Source: CAIVND01 sp035532075 (GTDB taxonomy: Bacteria > Actinomycetota > Acidimicrobiia > Acidimicrobiales > Bog-793). From it: a stretch of DNA of 31,987 nucleotides. Shown piece after piece: positions 7,571 to 15,477 of the stretch. The first letter of the stretch is position 1. Each line of letters starts with the position of its first letter. Position numbers and translations under genes: made by a program. The notes below the pieces were generated by a model. That model was not told the origin of the DNA. It made no database searches and worked only from the letters and a program-made list of their open reading frames with translations. The stretch is from assembly GCA_035532075.1 (NCBI GenBank), contig DATKRV010000061.1, forward strand, positions 1 to 31,987. The letters run 5' to 3'.

Positions 7571-9048
7571 ATCGGCCAGAGCACGATTCAATAACCGAAT
7601 CGTCAATACTCGAATCGCACATCAAGGCAGTTCAAGAGAGCGAACAGGTCTCGTTTCACATGCCCGGCCACAAGGGTGGTCTGGGCGCGCCGGCGAGAGG
7701 TCGACGACTCCTCGGTGATGCGGTCTATGGCGCCGACCTGAGCGAGTTGAGCGGCTTTGACTACCTCCACGGAGCCAAGTCTGCTCTCATCAACGCGCAG
7801 CAACACGCTGCACAGCTGTTTCAATCAGACCAGACGTGGTTCCTCGTCAACGGTGCAACCGTTGGGAACATCACCGCGATCTGCTCCGTCGTCGGAGACG
7901 GCGATGTCCTCCTCGTCGCACGCGACTCACACCGAAGCGTCTATGCCGGCATCGCCCTCGCCGGCGCACAACCGATCTATCTCGCGCCAGCACGCAACGA
8001 AATGCTCGACGGACTCTTCGGAATCGAACTCGCTGAACTCGAGAACACCTTGACAAGACACCCGGAGATCAAGGCAATCCACATCACCAGTCCGAGTTAT
8101 TACGGATTCACCATTCCCGTGCAGGCAGTGGTGGAACTTGCGCACGCGCGCAATATTCCGGTAATCGTCGATGAGGCACACGGCTCACATTTCGTCTTCG
8201 ATGACCGGTTTCCCGTTCCCGCTCTCGCCTGTGACGCAGATATTGTCGTGCAAAGCCCACACAAGACGCTCGGCTCGCTGACCCAGTCTTCGCTCTTGCA
8301 TCAAAAAGGCGAGCGCGTCGACCCGGCGCGAATCAGTGCAAACCTTTCCATGCTGCAGTCCTCATCGCCCTCAGCTCTTCTTTTGCTCTCACTCGACCTC
8401 GCCCTCGACGAAATGAAATCGCATGGACATGAGCGATGGCCAGAGGTGATTGCACTCGCCAAATGGGTGCGTCGTGAACTTCGTGCCATCGAAGGGGTAC
8501 AGGTATGTGGCGATGAGATCATCAATTCGCCTGGCGTATCGGGATATGACCTGACAAAGATTGTCATTGACGTGGATCGGCTCGGAACTACGGGATTCGC
8601 TGCTGGACGGTGGCTCCGTGGAAAGTGGAAGATCAACCCGGAGTTTTCCGACCTGAGACGGATGGTTTTCTCAATCACGCTCGGGGATTCACAACAAAGT
8701 GCACAGATCCTTGTCGACGCGATGCGCGCACTTGGCGAAAATCGGCATCTATCCGAGGCACATCCGAGTCTCATCTCTCTCTGGCCATCCGCTCTTCCAA
8801 TCGAACGGATGCGCCCGCGAAAGGCACAACAGAGTGCGAGCATTGCGCTCGAGGCAGGCATTGCGGTCGGAGACATCTGCGCGGAGATGATTGTGCCCTA
8901 TCCTCCCGGCGTCCCCCTTCTCATCGCCGGCGAAGAGATCAGCCGGGAGATCGTCGATTCGATGCGCCAACTTTTCGATGCTGGCTGCAGGATCGTCGGC
9001 CTCGCGGATCCCTCCGGCAAGACACTTCGCGTCGTGCGTGAGCGTTAA
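7555..9048 (+). CDS. Orn/Lys/Arg decarboxylase family protein (short, SpeA/YaaO-like, PLP)
   Basis: The 497-residue protein belongs to the fold-type-I Orn/Lys/Arg decarboxylases lacking the N-terminal wing domain. Signatures are FHMPGHKGG (about 34-42), LVNGATVGN (about 98), DEAHGSHF (about 207), and SPHKTLGSLTQSS with the PLP lysine at K237. The C-terminal domain retains PYPPGVPLL and DPSGKTLRVV. Known relatives decarboxylate arginine, lysine or ornithine. Its ATG lies inside the end of the upstream ectB-like gene (16-bp overlap), so the two are probably translationally coupled. This makes L-2,4-diaminobutyrate, the EctB product, an attractive substrate, giving 1,3-diaminopropane. A plain arginine or lysine decarboxylase remains possible. 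Its stop overlaps the stop of the convergent amidotransferase gene within one TTAA. Confidence 0.87.
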   Translation: MSQPIDRPEHDSITESSILESHIKAVQESEQVSFHMPGHKGGLGAPARGRRLLGDAVYGADLSELSGFDYLHGAKSALINAQQHAAQLFQSDQTWFLVNGATVGNITAICSVVGDGDVLLVARDSHRSVYAGIALAGAQPIYLAPARNEMLDGLFGIELAELENTLTRHPEIKAIHITSPSYYGFTIPVQAVVELAHARNIPVIVDEAHGSHFVFDDRFPVPALACDADIVVQSPHKTLGSLTQSSLLHQKGERVDPARISANLSMLQSSSPSALLLLSLDLALDEMKSHGHERWPEVIALAKWVRRELRAIEGVQVCGDEIINSPGVSGYDLTKIVIDVDRLGTTGFAAGRWLRGKWKINPEFSDLRRMVFSITLGDSQQSAQILVDAMRALGENRHLSEAHPSLISLWPSALPIERMRPRKAQQSASIALEAGIAVGDICAEMIVPYPPGVPLLIAGEEISREIVDSMRQLFDAGCRIVGLADPSGKTLRVVRER

Positions 9049-9749
9049 CCTCCGAACGCACCCGAACGGGGATACCGGGCGGCGCTCGCGTTCAAAAGGA
9101 AATTATCGACAAGCGCAAAACAGCGCTCACGCGTTTTTGGTAAATAGGTACGCGAATCATCCATGATCTGATCGAAGTCGGCCCCGATGCGATCGAGGGC
9201 AACCCGACCCTCCACACACCACCGCTCGATCGTCTCAAATGTCACCTCAGGATGGAACTGGATCGCCAAAGACCTTCCGTACCAAAATGCCTGAGGACCA
9301 CTGGCCGACCTCGCCAGCGTCGACACCCCTTCGCCATCACTCCAGCAATCAAAGTGATACTGGAACCATGGACCGGAGGAGACCATCATCTCGTCCAAAG
9401 TCGTGATCATCTTCCAGCCAATTTCAGGATGCACTGAGGCCGAGACTTCGAGGCCAAGCGCGCTGGAGATCTGCTGGCCACCAAAACATATTCCCAGCAC
9501 TGGGATATCCGCGGACTGGGCACGCGCGATGAGGTCGCGTTCGGCACGGATGGATTCTTCAAAGCGCACGTCGTAAACCGACCAATCAGAACCAAGCAAG
9601 ACGAGAAGATCGACCTCGCGTTCAACGTTCTCGAGCAGGCGTGGCTCCTCACGCACGAAATGTGCAATTTCAGCCCCATGGTGCAAAAGTCGCTCGCCAA
9701 CATACCCGACGTCGCCGTCTCCTAGATTTGCAACCACTGCCACGCGCAA
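9045..9749 (-). CDS. Class I glutamine amidotransferase (GMP-synthase-like GATase1)
   Basis: The 234-residue stand-alone GATase1 domain has the nucleophile elbow GICFGG (C88) and the His-Glu pair in QFHPEV (H166, E168), so the triad is complete. Such proteins hydrolyse glutamine or gamma-glutamyl amides; stand-alone forms often have unknown partners, and some act on gamma-glutamyl polyamines or peptides. The start is TTG at 9749, supported by GGAGG seven bases upstream (9761-9757). The gene is convergent with the decarboxylase and the two stop codons overlap by four bases. A link to diamine metabolism is suggested only by position. It lies downstream of the GDPD operon on the same strand, separated by about 218 bp. 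Confidence 0.83.
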   Translation of the reverse strand: MRVAVVANLGDGDVGYVGERLLHHGAEIAHFVREEPRLLENVEREVDLLVLLGSDWSVYDVRFEESIRAERDLIARAQSADIPVLGICFGGQQISSALGLEVSASVHPEIGWKMITTLDEMMVSSGPWFQYHFDCWSDGEGVSTLARSASGPQAFWYGRSLAIQFHPEVTFETIERWCVEGRVALDRIGADFDQIMDDSRTYLPKTRERCFALVDNFLLNASAARYPRSGAFGG

Positions 9750-9756
9750 GGATCAA

Positions 9757-9761
9757 CCTCC
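9757..9761 (-). promoter_or_regulatory. Ribosome binding site deciding a TTG start (amidotransferase)
   Basis: GGAGG lies seven bases upstream of the TTG at 9749-9747. No competing ATG/GTG in frame has comparable support. Confidence 0.7.
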
Positions 9762-9967
9762 GAAATTCGAATGTCGCCCACGAAAGCGTAGCCCTTTGAC
9801 CGTCTGGTCCTCCCGTTCAGTTGCAAGGGAGATCTTCCGGTGACGAATTTGCAAGGGCACCCGAATCGGACGGATCACCCATTTCATCTGTACTCATCTC
9901 CAATCCACAGCACACGACGAACAACAGCGCGGGCTGGTGCAATGGCGATGGTCCCGGCGATCGGGAG

Positions 9968-10753
9968 CTAGTGACCAGCTCCGCCAAGGTTGCCCGCAAG
10001 GCGAGGGTCGTCGAGAAAAAGTCCCGCAATGGGCCACTCGCGGAGTTCGGCAAGGTCGTCCACTACCTCACGACCACCCATGAACACCTCGAGCCCCTCA
10101 TCGCGCCAATGCTGCGCATCATCGCGCGTCAGGAAAGGGCGGTCGATGCTCGCCATGACCGCGGGAATCTGGGCCATCAGCTGGGAGAGATCGATGGGTC
10201 GTGCATGCAAGATGGCCAATAGGTCGAGTTCCGGATCACTCAGGAATACTTCGGCAAGGATCTTGTGGTCGAACGAGGAGAGGATCATCTTGTCCTTGCG
10301 GCCATTGAGCGTGTCGAGCACCACGCCTACAAGGCGAGGGTCATACATCGCACCCGCCTTCAGCTCGATGTCGATCCACAACTTTCCCGACAGCGCGTCG
10401 AGAACCTCCTCCAGACGGGGGATCGCCGCGCTCGCCCCATTGGGATGGATAACACGCTGGCCGGCGAATTCGTCGAAAAGACACTCTCTTACCCACCTCT
10501 GGGACATCCCCTGCTGGTGGGGATCGTTGCGCAGGTAGTGCTCGCCGTTGTGAACCCAGAAGAAAGGATCGTGCAACACGACGGGAAACCCATCGGCGCT
10601 CAGCTGCACATCGAGTTCAATCCCGCTGGCACCGAGTTCAAATGCGAGCAAAAAGGCCTCCATCGAGTTTTCCGGCGCGAGGGCCGAGGCGCCACGGTGG
10701 GCGAACACGAAAGTTCCCCGAGACGCGCCAGATCCAAGCGACGCCGCTAACAC
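9968..10753 (-). CDS. Glycerophosphodiester phosphodiesterase (GDPD) 1, cytosolic
   Basis: Using the GTG at 10753, which overlaps the upstream gene's stop, the product has 261 residues; the frame stays open to an ATG at 10786 without a ribosome site. GDPD hallmarks are present: H19-R-G, P27-E-N, E46-L-D48, H61-D-P and IELKAG. In this TIM-barrel family the two His are catalytic and Glu/Asp hold a divalent metal. It cleaves glycerophosphodiesters, normally to sn-glycerol 3-phosphate plus alcohol. No signal peptide is seen, so it would act on imported substrate. It is the last gene of the importer operon and a close paralogue of GDPD 2: the spacing from HRG to HDP is identical and ALAPENSMEAF is shared. 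Context suggests glycerophosphoinositol as substrate, but this is inference. Confidence 0.92.
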   Translation of the reverse strand: MLAASLGSGASRGTFVFAHRGASALAPENSMEAFLLAFELGASGIELDVQLSADGFPVVLHDPFFWVHNGEHYLRNDPHQQGMSQRWVRECLFDEFAGQRVIHPNGASAAIPRLEEVLDALSGKLWIDIELKAGAMYDPRLVGVVLDTLNGRKDKMILSSFDHKILAEVFLSDPELDLLAILHARPIDLSQLMAQIPAVMASIDRPFLTRDDAQHWRDEGLEVFMGGREVVDDLAELREWPIAGLFLDDPRLAGNLGGAGH

Positions 10754-11625
10754 GGCCACATCCCGGTGGAGTCGGCCAGAACACATGACGACAACGCGAT
10801 CTGAAGCCGACCGGCCGCCTCGGGACTCGCCGCGACAAGTGGTCCCGCTTCACCAAACGCGTACGCGCCGGCACGCGACAAAACAGTACCCCCGGCGTGT
10901 TCAACGAGTGCAACGCCGCCCGCCACATCCCAGATGCTGGGCCCAGCATGAACAACGCCATGGACGACTCCTGAGGCGACAAGCGCGAGAGCGAGAGCTC
11001 CCGAACCAATCGTGCGGGGCGATCCGCCCGCTGCAATAACCGCGTCTTGAACCGGCCCAAGCACAGACGGTGAGACTCCCGACGGCACCTCTACCAACAC
11101 GATGCGACCAGAAAGGTCACCACCGGGAGCGACCGCGATCTCCTCGCCATTCTTTTCGCTGCCGTGGATTGCCGGGCAGGCGAGGTAGACATCGTCATGG
11201 TAGGGATCGACCACCAGACCTGCGATGGCTCCGTCTTTCCCCAACACTCCAACCGACGAACAGGCAATCGGAAGGCCATGGACGAAGTTCATCGTGCCAT
11301 CGATTGGGTCGACGACCCAGTTGCGCCCGCCACTCGTCCGATTGACCCAACCCCCCTCCTCTCCAAGAAAACCATCATCGGGGAAGGCGGCGCGCGTGGC
11401 CTCAAAGATGAGGCTCTCGATCGAACGGTCCGCATCACTGACGAGATCGTGGGCGGAGGCCTTGGACATGATCTCCAACTGATCACGGTGGGACAACGTC
11501 TCATGCAGCGCGTCGAGCATCAACGATGCCAGACGACGCAGGTGCGAAGCGAGTGCCTCAGCCTCGTCGTCGCGCATGCCGCTCGTTCTCGCGTCCGGCA
11601 TCGCTCCTCCGAACGTATTGTTCAT
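10747..11625 (-). CDS. Inositol monophosphatase family protein 1
   Basis: The 292-residue protein has the metal-binding motifs of the IMPase superfamily: GEE with E89, DPIDGTMNF with D106 and D109, and WDVAGG with D233. Relatives dephosphorylate myo-inositol 1-phosphate, though some prefer histidinol phosphate, fructose bisphosphate or PAP. The ATG at 11625 overlaps the stop of GDPD 2 as ATGA, and its end overlaps the start of GDPD 1, so it is sandwiched between two phosphodiesterases in one transcript. A second ATG (Met9) directly after GGAGGA is an alternative start. In this context it would release myo-inositol from inositol phosphate made by a GDPD and feed the iol enzymes encoded upstream. 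Substrate is inference; family is certain. Confidence 0.9.
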   Translation of the reverse strand: MNNTFGGAMPDARTSGMRDDEAEALASHLRRLASLMLDALHETLSHRDQLEIMSKASAHDLVSDADRSIESLIFEATRAAFPDDGFLGEEGGWVNRTSGGRNWVVDPIDGTMNFVHGLPIACSSVGVLGKDGAIAGLVVDPYHDDVYLACPAIHGSEKNGEEIAVAPGGDLSGRIVLVEVPSGVSPSVLGPVQDAVIAAGGSPRTIGSGALALALVASGVVHGVVHAGPSIWDVAGGVALVEHAGGTVLSRAGAYAFGEAGPLVAASPEAAGRLQIALSSCVLADSTGMWPC

Positions 11626-12449
11626 GAATGCCCTGAAAAATCTTCCGCAAGATGCGCGTCGAAAGCCATACTCGGGTCATCGAGGAATATTCCCGCGACG
11701 GGCCAGCTGAGCATGTCCGGCAGGTCAAAGAGAATCTCTCCCCCGTAGACGCTCACGGCAATTCCGATCTTCCGCAGACTCTCGACATCCCCTCTCGTCA
11801 CGAAAGCACGGCGTACATTCAACATCTTCGATGGGATATTCGCGAGCACCGCGGCTGCATCGACAAGTCGGGCGTCACAGAGTGCCGCAAGTGGCAGGTT
11901 GGGCATACGCGCGTGAAGTTCGGCCAGCACGACATGGTCGAATGAGGAGACAAGCGTGGCCTCGCTCCGACGAGATAGACAGGCGGCAACAACTCGCGCG
12001 AGACGTGGATCATAGGTCCAGCCTGCCTTCAACTCGACATCGAGCCACAGCGACTCTGGAACCGACTCGAGCACCTCCTCCAATCGCACCAGGGGCGATA
12101 TCGCGCCATCAGGGAAGTGAACGGGAGAGGAGGACAACTCGGCCCACGTACAACTCCCGACAAAAATCCGCGGAAACTCCTCCGGCTTTGCGTCAACCGG
12201 GGGACGAAGATGCCACGTCGCGCCATCTGAGAAGAGAAATGGGTCGTGGATGACCACGGGAATGCCATCGGAACTCAACTGCACATCGAACTCGATCCCA
12301 TCCGCGCCGAACTCAAAGGCGAGCTGGAAGGCCTCCATGGAGTTTTCCGGAGCGAGCGCCGACGCGCCGCGATGTGCCCAGATGAAGCACGGCTGCGGGG
12401 TCTCGATATCAAATGGCGAGACCGCTCGTCCTCGGCGGGCGCTGCTCAT
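11622..12449 (-). CDS. Glycerophosphodiester phosphodiesterase (GDPD) 2, cytosolic
   Basis: The 275-residue protein has a complete GDPD core: H26-R-G, PEN, E53-F-D55, H68-D-P and DVELKAG. The ATG overlaps the stop of the ABC ATPase gene as ATGA, and its stop overlaps the IMPase start in the same way, so translation of the three is coupled. No export signal is present. It closely resembles GDPD 1 in the N-terminal half (same motif spacing, shared AHRGASALAPENSMEAF) but the middle and C-terminal regions differ, consistent with an old duplication followed by specialisation. One possibility is that the two copies cut opposite ester bonds of glycerophosphoinositol, one giving glycerol 3-phosphate plus inositol and the other glycerol plus inositol 1-phosphate. 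Confidence 0.92.
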   Translation of the reverse strand: MSSARRGRAVSPFDIETPQPCFIWAHRGASALAPENSMEAFQLAFEFGADGIEFDVQLSSDGIPVVIHDPFLFSDGATWHLRPPVDAKPEEFPRIFVGSCTWAELSSSPVHFPDGAISPLVRLEEVLESVPESLWLDVELKAGWTYDPRLARVVAACLSRRSEATLVSSFDHVVLAELHARMPNLPLAALCDARLVDAAAVLANIPSKMLNVRRAFVTRGDVESLRKIGIAVSVYGGEILFDLPDMLSWPVAGIFLDDPSMAFDAHLAEDFSGHS

Positions 12450-13606
12450 CCTCGCGTCTCCTGAGCGCCGGAGAATTCAGTCGCGTGCGCACCGCCAAAA
12501 TCGGCGCCACTCGCAACGTGCTGTTCGGCTCCGTCGATTGCGTCCATCGTCCCTCCGTCCTCGGAGAACAGGTGGATCGTGCGGATATGAACGTCGACGC
12601 GACTGTGAACGGATCCGGGTACCTCTCGACCGACATACGCCGCAAGACTCACGTCGCCACATCGAAGTGTGAGTTCATTGAAATACCCTTTTCTGGTGAT
12701 CCGTTCGATTACAAAAGCACCTGAGCTCTCGTCGGCTGCCACCAGCACATCCTCGGGACGCACACCGATCTGTGGCGTGCCGGGCACGTGTCCGAATGGT
12801 TGCTCGACGGGTATGACATCGCCACTTTTGAGTCGTATTCCGCCTGCGACGAGTGATCCGGAGAAAAAACTCATAGACCCGAGGAATTCGGCGACAAATC
12901 CCGTTCTCGGCGAGTCATAGATCTCTGTCGGCTCGCCAATCTGCACAACGCGTCCCTCACGCAAAACGACGATCCGATCCGAAAGTTCCAGCGCCTCCTC
13001 CTGGTCGTGGGTGACAAGGATCGTTGTCGTACCGACCTCGCGTTGCAGCTTGCGGACAAAGGTCCGCAATTCGATCCGCAGCTTGGTATCGAGCGCACTG
13101 AATGGCTCGTCGAGGAGCAGGATCCGCGGCTCAAGCGCGAGCGCCCGGGCAAGAGCAACGCGCTGCTGCTGACCGCCAGAGAGCTGTGAGGGGAGTCGGT
13201 TCTGGAAGTCCGAAAGACCAACCACGGACAAAAGCTCCGCCACCCGAGTCGCAATCTCGCTCTTTGGGCGTCGACGGAGTTCGAGACCAAAACTGATATT
13301 TCGCGCGACACTCAAATGAGGCCAGAGCGAGAGTTGCTGAAACAGCATTGCGGTTGGACGCCGCTCAACCGGCGTATCTACGACATCATTGCCATCGATC
13401 AGGATCCGACCGCTGTCGGGGCTCAAAAATCCACCGATCATGCGCAAAAGCGTCGTCTTTCCACTCCCCGAAGGGCCAAGAAGGGTGACGAACTCACTCG
13501 GCGCAACACGAAGATTCACATGATCGACCGCAGCAACCGACGCAAAGGTTTTGGTCACCTCCTCAAGGAGGAGTTCGGATCCGTGGCTCTCGGTATTGAT
13601 ACTCAC
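12446..13606 (-). CDS. ABC importer ATPase, PotA/FbpC-like with TOBE domain
   Basis: The 386-residue ATPase shows Walker A GPSGSGKT (44-51), a Q-loop (FQQLSLWPH), signature LSGGQQQR, Walker B ILLLDEPFSALD and the switch histidine in LVTHDQEEAL. A C-terminal TOBE-like regulatory region follows (about 240-350, with IGVRPEDV). This is the pattern of importers for polyamines, ferric iron, phosphonates and sugars. The GTG at 13606 has AGGAG six bases upstream. The gene follows the permease gene by nine bases and overlaps GDPD 2 by four, so it is clearly part of the same transcript. The substrate is inferred from the co-transcribed hydrolases to be a glycerophosphodiester. It is not of the Ugp arrangement known for glycerol phosphate and glycerophosphocholine. 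Confidence 0.92.
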   Translation of the reverse strand: MSINTESHGSELLLEEVTKTFASVAAVDHVNLRVAPSEFVTLLGPSGSGKTTLLRMIGGFLSPDSGRILIDGNDVVDTPVERRPTAMLFQQLSLWPHLSVARNISFGLELRRRPKSEIATRVAELLSVVGLSDFQNRLPSQLSGGQQQRVALARALALEPRILLLDEPFSALDTKLRIELRTFVRKLQREVGTTTILVTHDQEEALELSDRIVVLREGRVVQIGEPTEIYDSPRTGFVAEFLGSMSFFSGSLVAGGIRLKSGDVIPVEQPFGHVPGTPQIGVRPEDVLVAADESSGAFVIERITRKGYFNELTLRCGDVSLAAYVGREVPGSVHSRVDVHIRTIHLFSEDGGTMDAIDGAEQHVASGADFGGAHATEFSGAQETRG

Positions 13607-13615
13607 AACAGACTC

Positions 13616-14473
13616 CTATCGGAGATGCATCGCCGCATTGGTGCCGGCGAAAAGATGTTTGCGGATCAGGATCAGCAGGGCCACGGATGGGATAGAGAGC
13701 ACCACCGCAAAGACTGCTGCGAACTGCACGGGATAGTCAAGGACAAGTGAGTACATTCGAATAGGCATCGTCAAGTAGTTCGGAGCGCCGACCAGAAAGG
13801 TTCCCTGGGCCTCGTCGAAGGCCGCGAGGAAAGACAGCACCGCGGCGACCGCGATACTCGGACGCGCGAGTGGCAGCAACACTCGCCAGAACACCTGGTA
13901 CTTGTTCGCACCCGCGTCGCGCGCTGCGTCAACGAGCGCGTCCGGCACGGAGGCAAAGCCGGTGGCAGGAATCCAGGTCATGAAAAGTACCGTGCCGATC
14001 AGCTGCACAATAACAACTCCGATCACCGTACCCATCAGATTCAGCGCAAACAGCATCGGGATCATCGCGATATAGAGCGAGATGCGCGGGAAGGCATTAA
14101 TCGAGAAAATACTCAGCAGCACGATGCGTTTCCCCGGAAAGTCGTAACGACCAAGCGCGTACGCCGCGGGCAAGCAAACGACCGATGAGAGAGCGACGAC
14201 AACCGGGGTGATCGTCACTGACAAGAACACCGAGTGCAAGAGTCCGGGCGAATGCAACACCGTATGCCACCACTGCAGGGTCAGCGAGGTCGGCTTTAAC
14301 GAGGGAAAATTGAAGCCCTTGGCGAATGCAAGCATGACCAGCCAGACAAGCGGAACGACAATGAAAAACACCGCGGCAAAGAACAGGATCGCCTCCAACA
14401 CGCGCGAAGCAATCTTCAGCGCGCGACTTGCCGGTCGAGTAGCCGAACGGGCCGTCCAACTAGTGACGGACAT
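13616..14473 (-). CDS. ABC importer permease, PotC-like
   Basis: The 285-residue integral membrane protein has about six helices and the cytoplasmic EAA loop (LVDAARDAGANKYQVFWRVLLP) that docks onto the ATPase. It follows the PotC/type-I importer permease pattern. The reading frame is open to 14497, but the ATG at 14473 is preferred because GAGGAG lies five bases upstream and the overlap with the first permease then shrinks to 14 bp. Its partner is the adjacent permease, forming a heterodimeric pore; the binding protein and ATPase are encoded in the same operon. The late residues QFAAVFAVVLSIPSVALLILIRK form the last helix. Confidence 0.9.
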   Translation of the reverse strand: MSVTSWTARSATRPASRALKIASRVLEAILFFAAVFFIVVPLVWLVMLAFAKGFNFPSLKPTSLTLQWWHTVLHSPGLLHSVFLSVTITPVVVALSSVVCLPAAYALGRYDFPGKRIVLLSIFSINAFPRISLYIAMIPMLFALNLMGTVIGVVIVQLIGTVLFMTWIPATGFASVPDALVDAARDAGANKYQVFWRVLLPLARPSIAVAAVLSFLAAFDEAQGTFLVGAPNYLTMPIRMYSLVLDYPVQFAAVFAVVLSIPSVALLILIRKHLFAGTNAAMHLR

Positions 14474-15452
14474 GGCGACTCCTCGTTCCAATCGCATAGA
14501 TGGCGCCGATCAGTCCGGCAAGAGCAAAGATCGTGAAGCCGATAACCGCGGCCTGTTGTGGCTGGTTGTAGTCACTGAAGGTATTGACCGCGTTGACTCC
14601 GAGCATCAGCGGGCTTGACGGTCCGACGATATAGGGCACCGTAAAGCTACCGAGTACCCCAACAGCGGTGAAACAGAAAACGATGATGCTCTCCCTGCGG
14701 AGTTGGGGAAGCGCGATGCGAAGCGCGACCGTCAATAGGCCAGCTCCTGCATCGCGCGCGGCATCGAGCGAACTGTCCCCGAGAGTTGAGACTCCCGCGC
14801 GCATCAACAAAACAGCAAAGGGAAGACTCACCCATACCTCGGCGAGAACCACACCTTGAAGTTTGCCGCTAAAGATCAAAGCGTGGGACCAGCCGAGCAT
14901 TGTCGCTGCACTGTTGGTAAAACCGCGGTCACCCCAGAAGGTCCACAACGTAAAACTGGCAATAACGACCGGGATGAACAACGGCACCACCGCGAGGAAC
15001 TGAAGTGTCGCCATGGCCCGACTCGGGCGGAGCCTCTGCCATAGCGTCAACGTCACGGCAATCGCGAGCACCAAGACTCCCGAAACCATGAACACGACAA
15101 CGGTCGCGATCACATCCTGTTGATACGCGTGATTCTCGAACAGCTGGGTAACCGCGCCGAGCGTGCCGATCCCGTGCCCGGGGATCTCGCCCTGACCGAG
15201 TTGGGATACCGCGGAGTTGGGTCCGCCAAAATGACCAAGCATCAACAAAAGGCTGAGGATGATCGGAATCCCGCCAAAAACTGCCAAAAAAATCAACGGA
15301 AGGAAAGCGAGTGCGGAGGCAACTCCGCCCCGCCTTCCCTCCGCCCGAAACCGCCTTCGAGCGTGCCGGGAGGGTTTCTTGGCCTCGGGCCCACTTAATG
15401 CAGTGGCACTCTCCAGCGCGACGACGCGTGTGCCAACCGACTCCATTGACAT
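14460..15452 (-). CDS. ABC importer permease, PotB-like
   Basis: The 330-residue permease has a cytoplasmic N-terminal extension rich in Arg and Lys (about 25-42), then about six membrane helices, with the EAA loop at LDAARDAGAGLLTVALRIALP. It pairs with the downstream permease, with which it overlaps by 14 bp. The ATG at 15452 is used; Met3 is an alternative. Upstream is the binding-protein gene, 25 bp away. Type-I importer permeases of this class serve polyamines, iron, phosphonates and phosphodiesters, so sequence alone does not set the substrate. Confidence 0.9.
   Translation of the reverse strand: MSMESVGTRVVALESATALSGPEAKKPSRHARRRFRAEGRRGGVASALAFLPLIFLAVFGGIPIILSLLLMLGHFGGPNSAVSQLGQGEIPGHGIGTLGAVTQLFENHAYQQDVIATVVVFMVSGVLVLAIAVTLTLWQRLRPSRAMATLQFLAVVPLFIPVVIASFTLWTFWGDRGFTNSAATMLGWSHALIFSGKLQGVVLAEVWVSLPFAVLLMRAGVSTLGDSSLDAARDAGAGLLTVALRIALPQLRRESIIVFCFTAVGVLGSFTVPYIVGPSSPLMLGVNAVNTFSDYNQPQQAAVIGFTIFALAGLIGAIYAIGTRSRHVRH
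14479..14484 (-). promoter_or_regulatory. Ribosome binding site deciding the start of permease 2
   Basis: GAGGAG ends five bases before the ATG at 14473. It favours this start over the longer frame beginning at 14497. Confidence 0.65.
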
Positions 15453-15477
15453 CGCGCGCCGTCCCTAACTCGATGAC

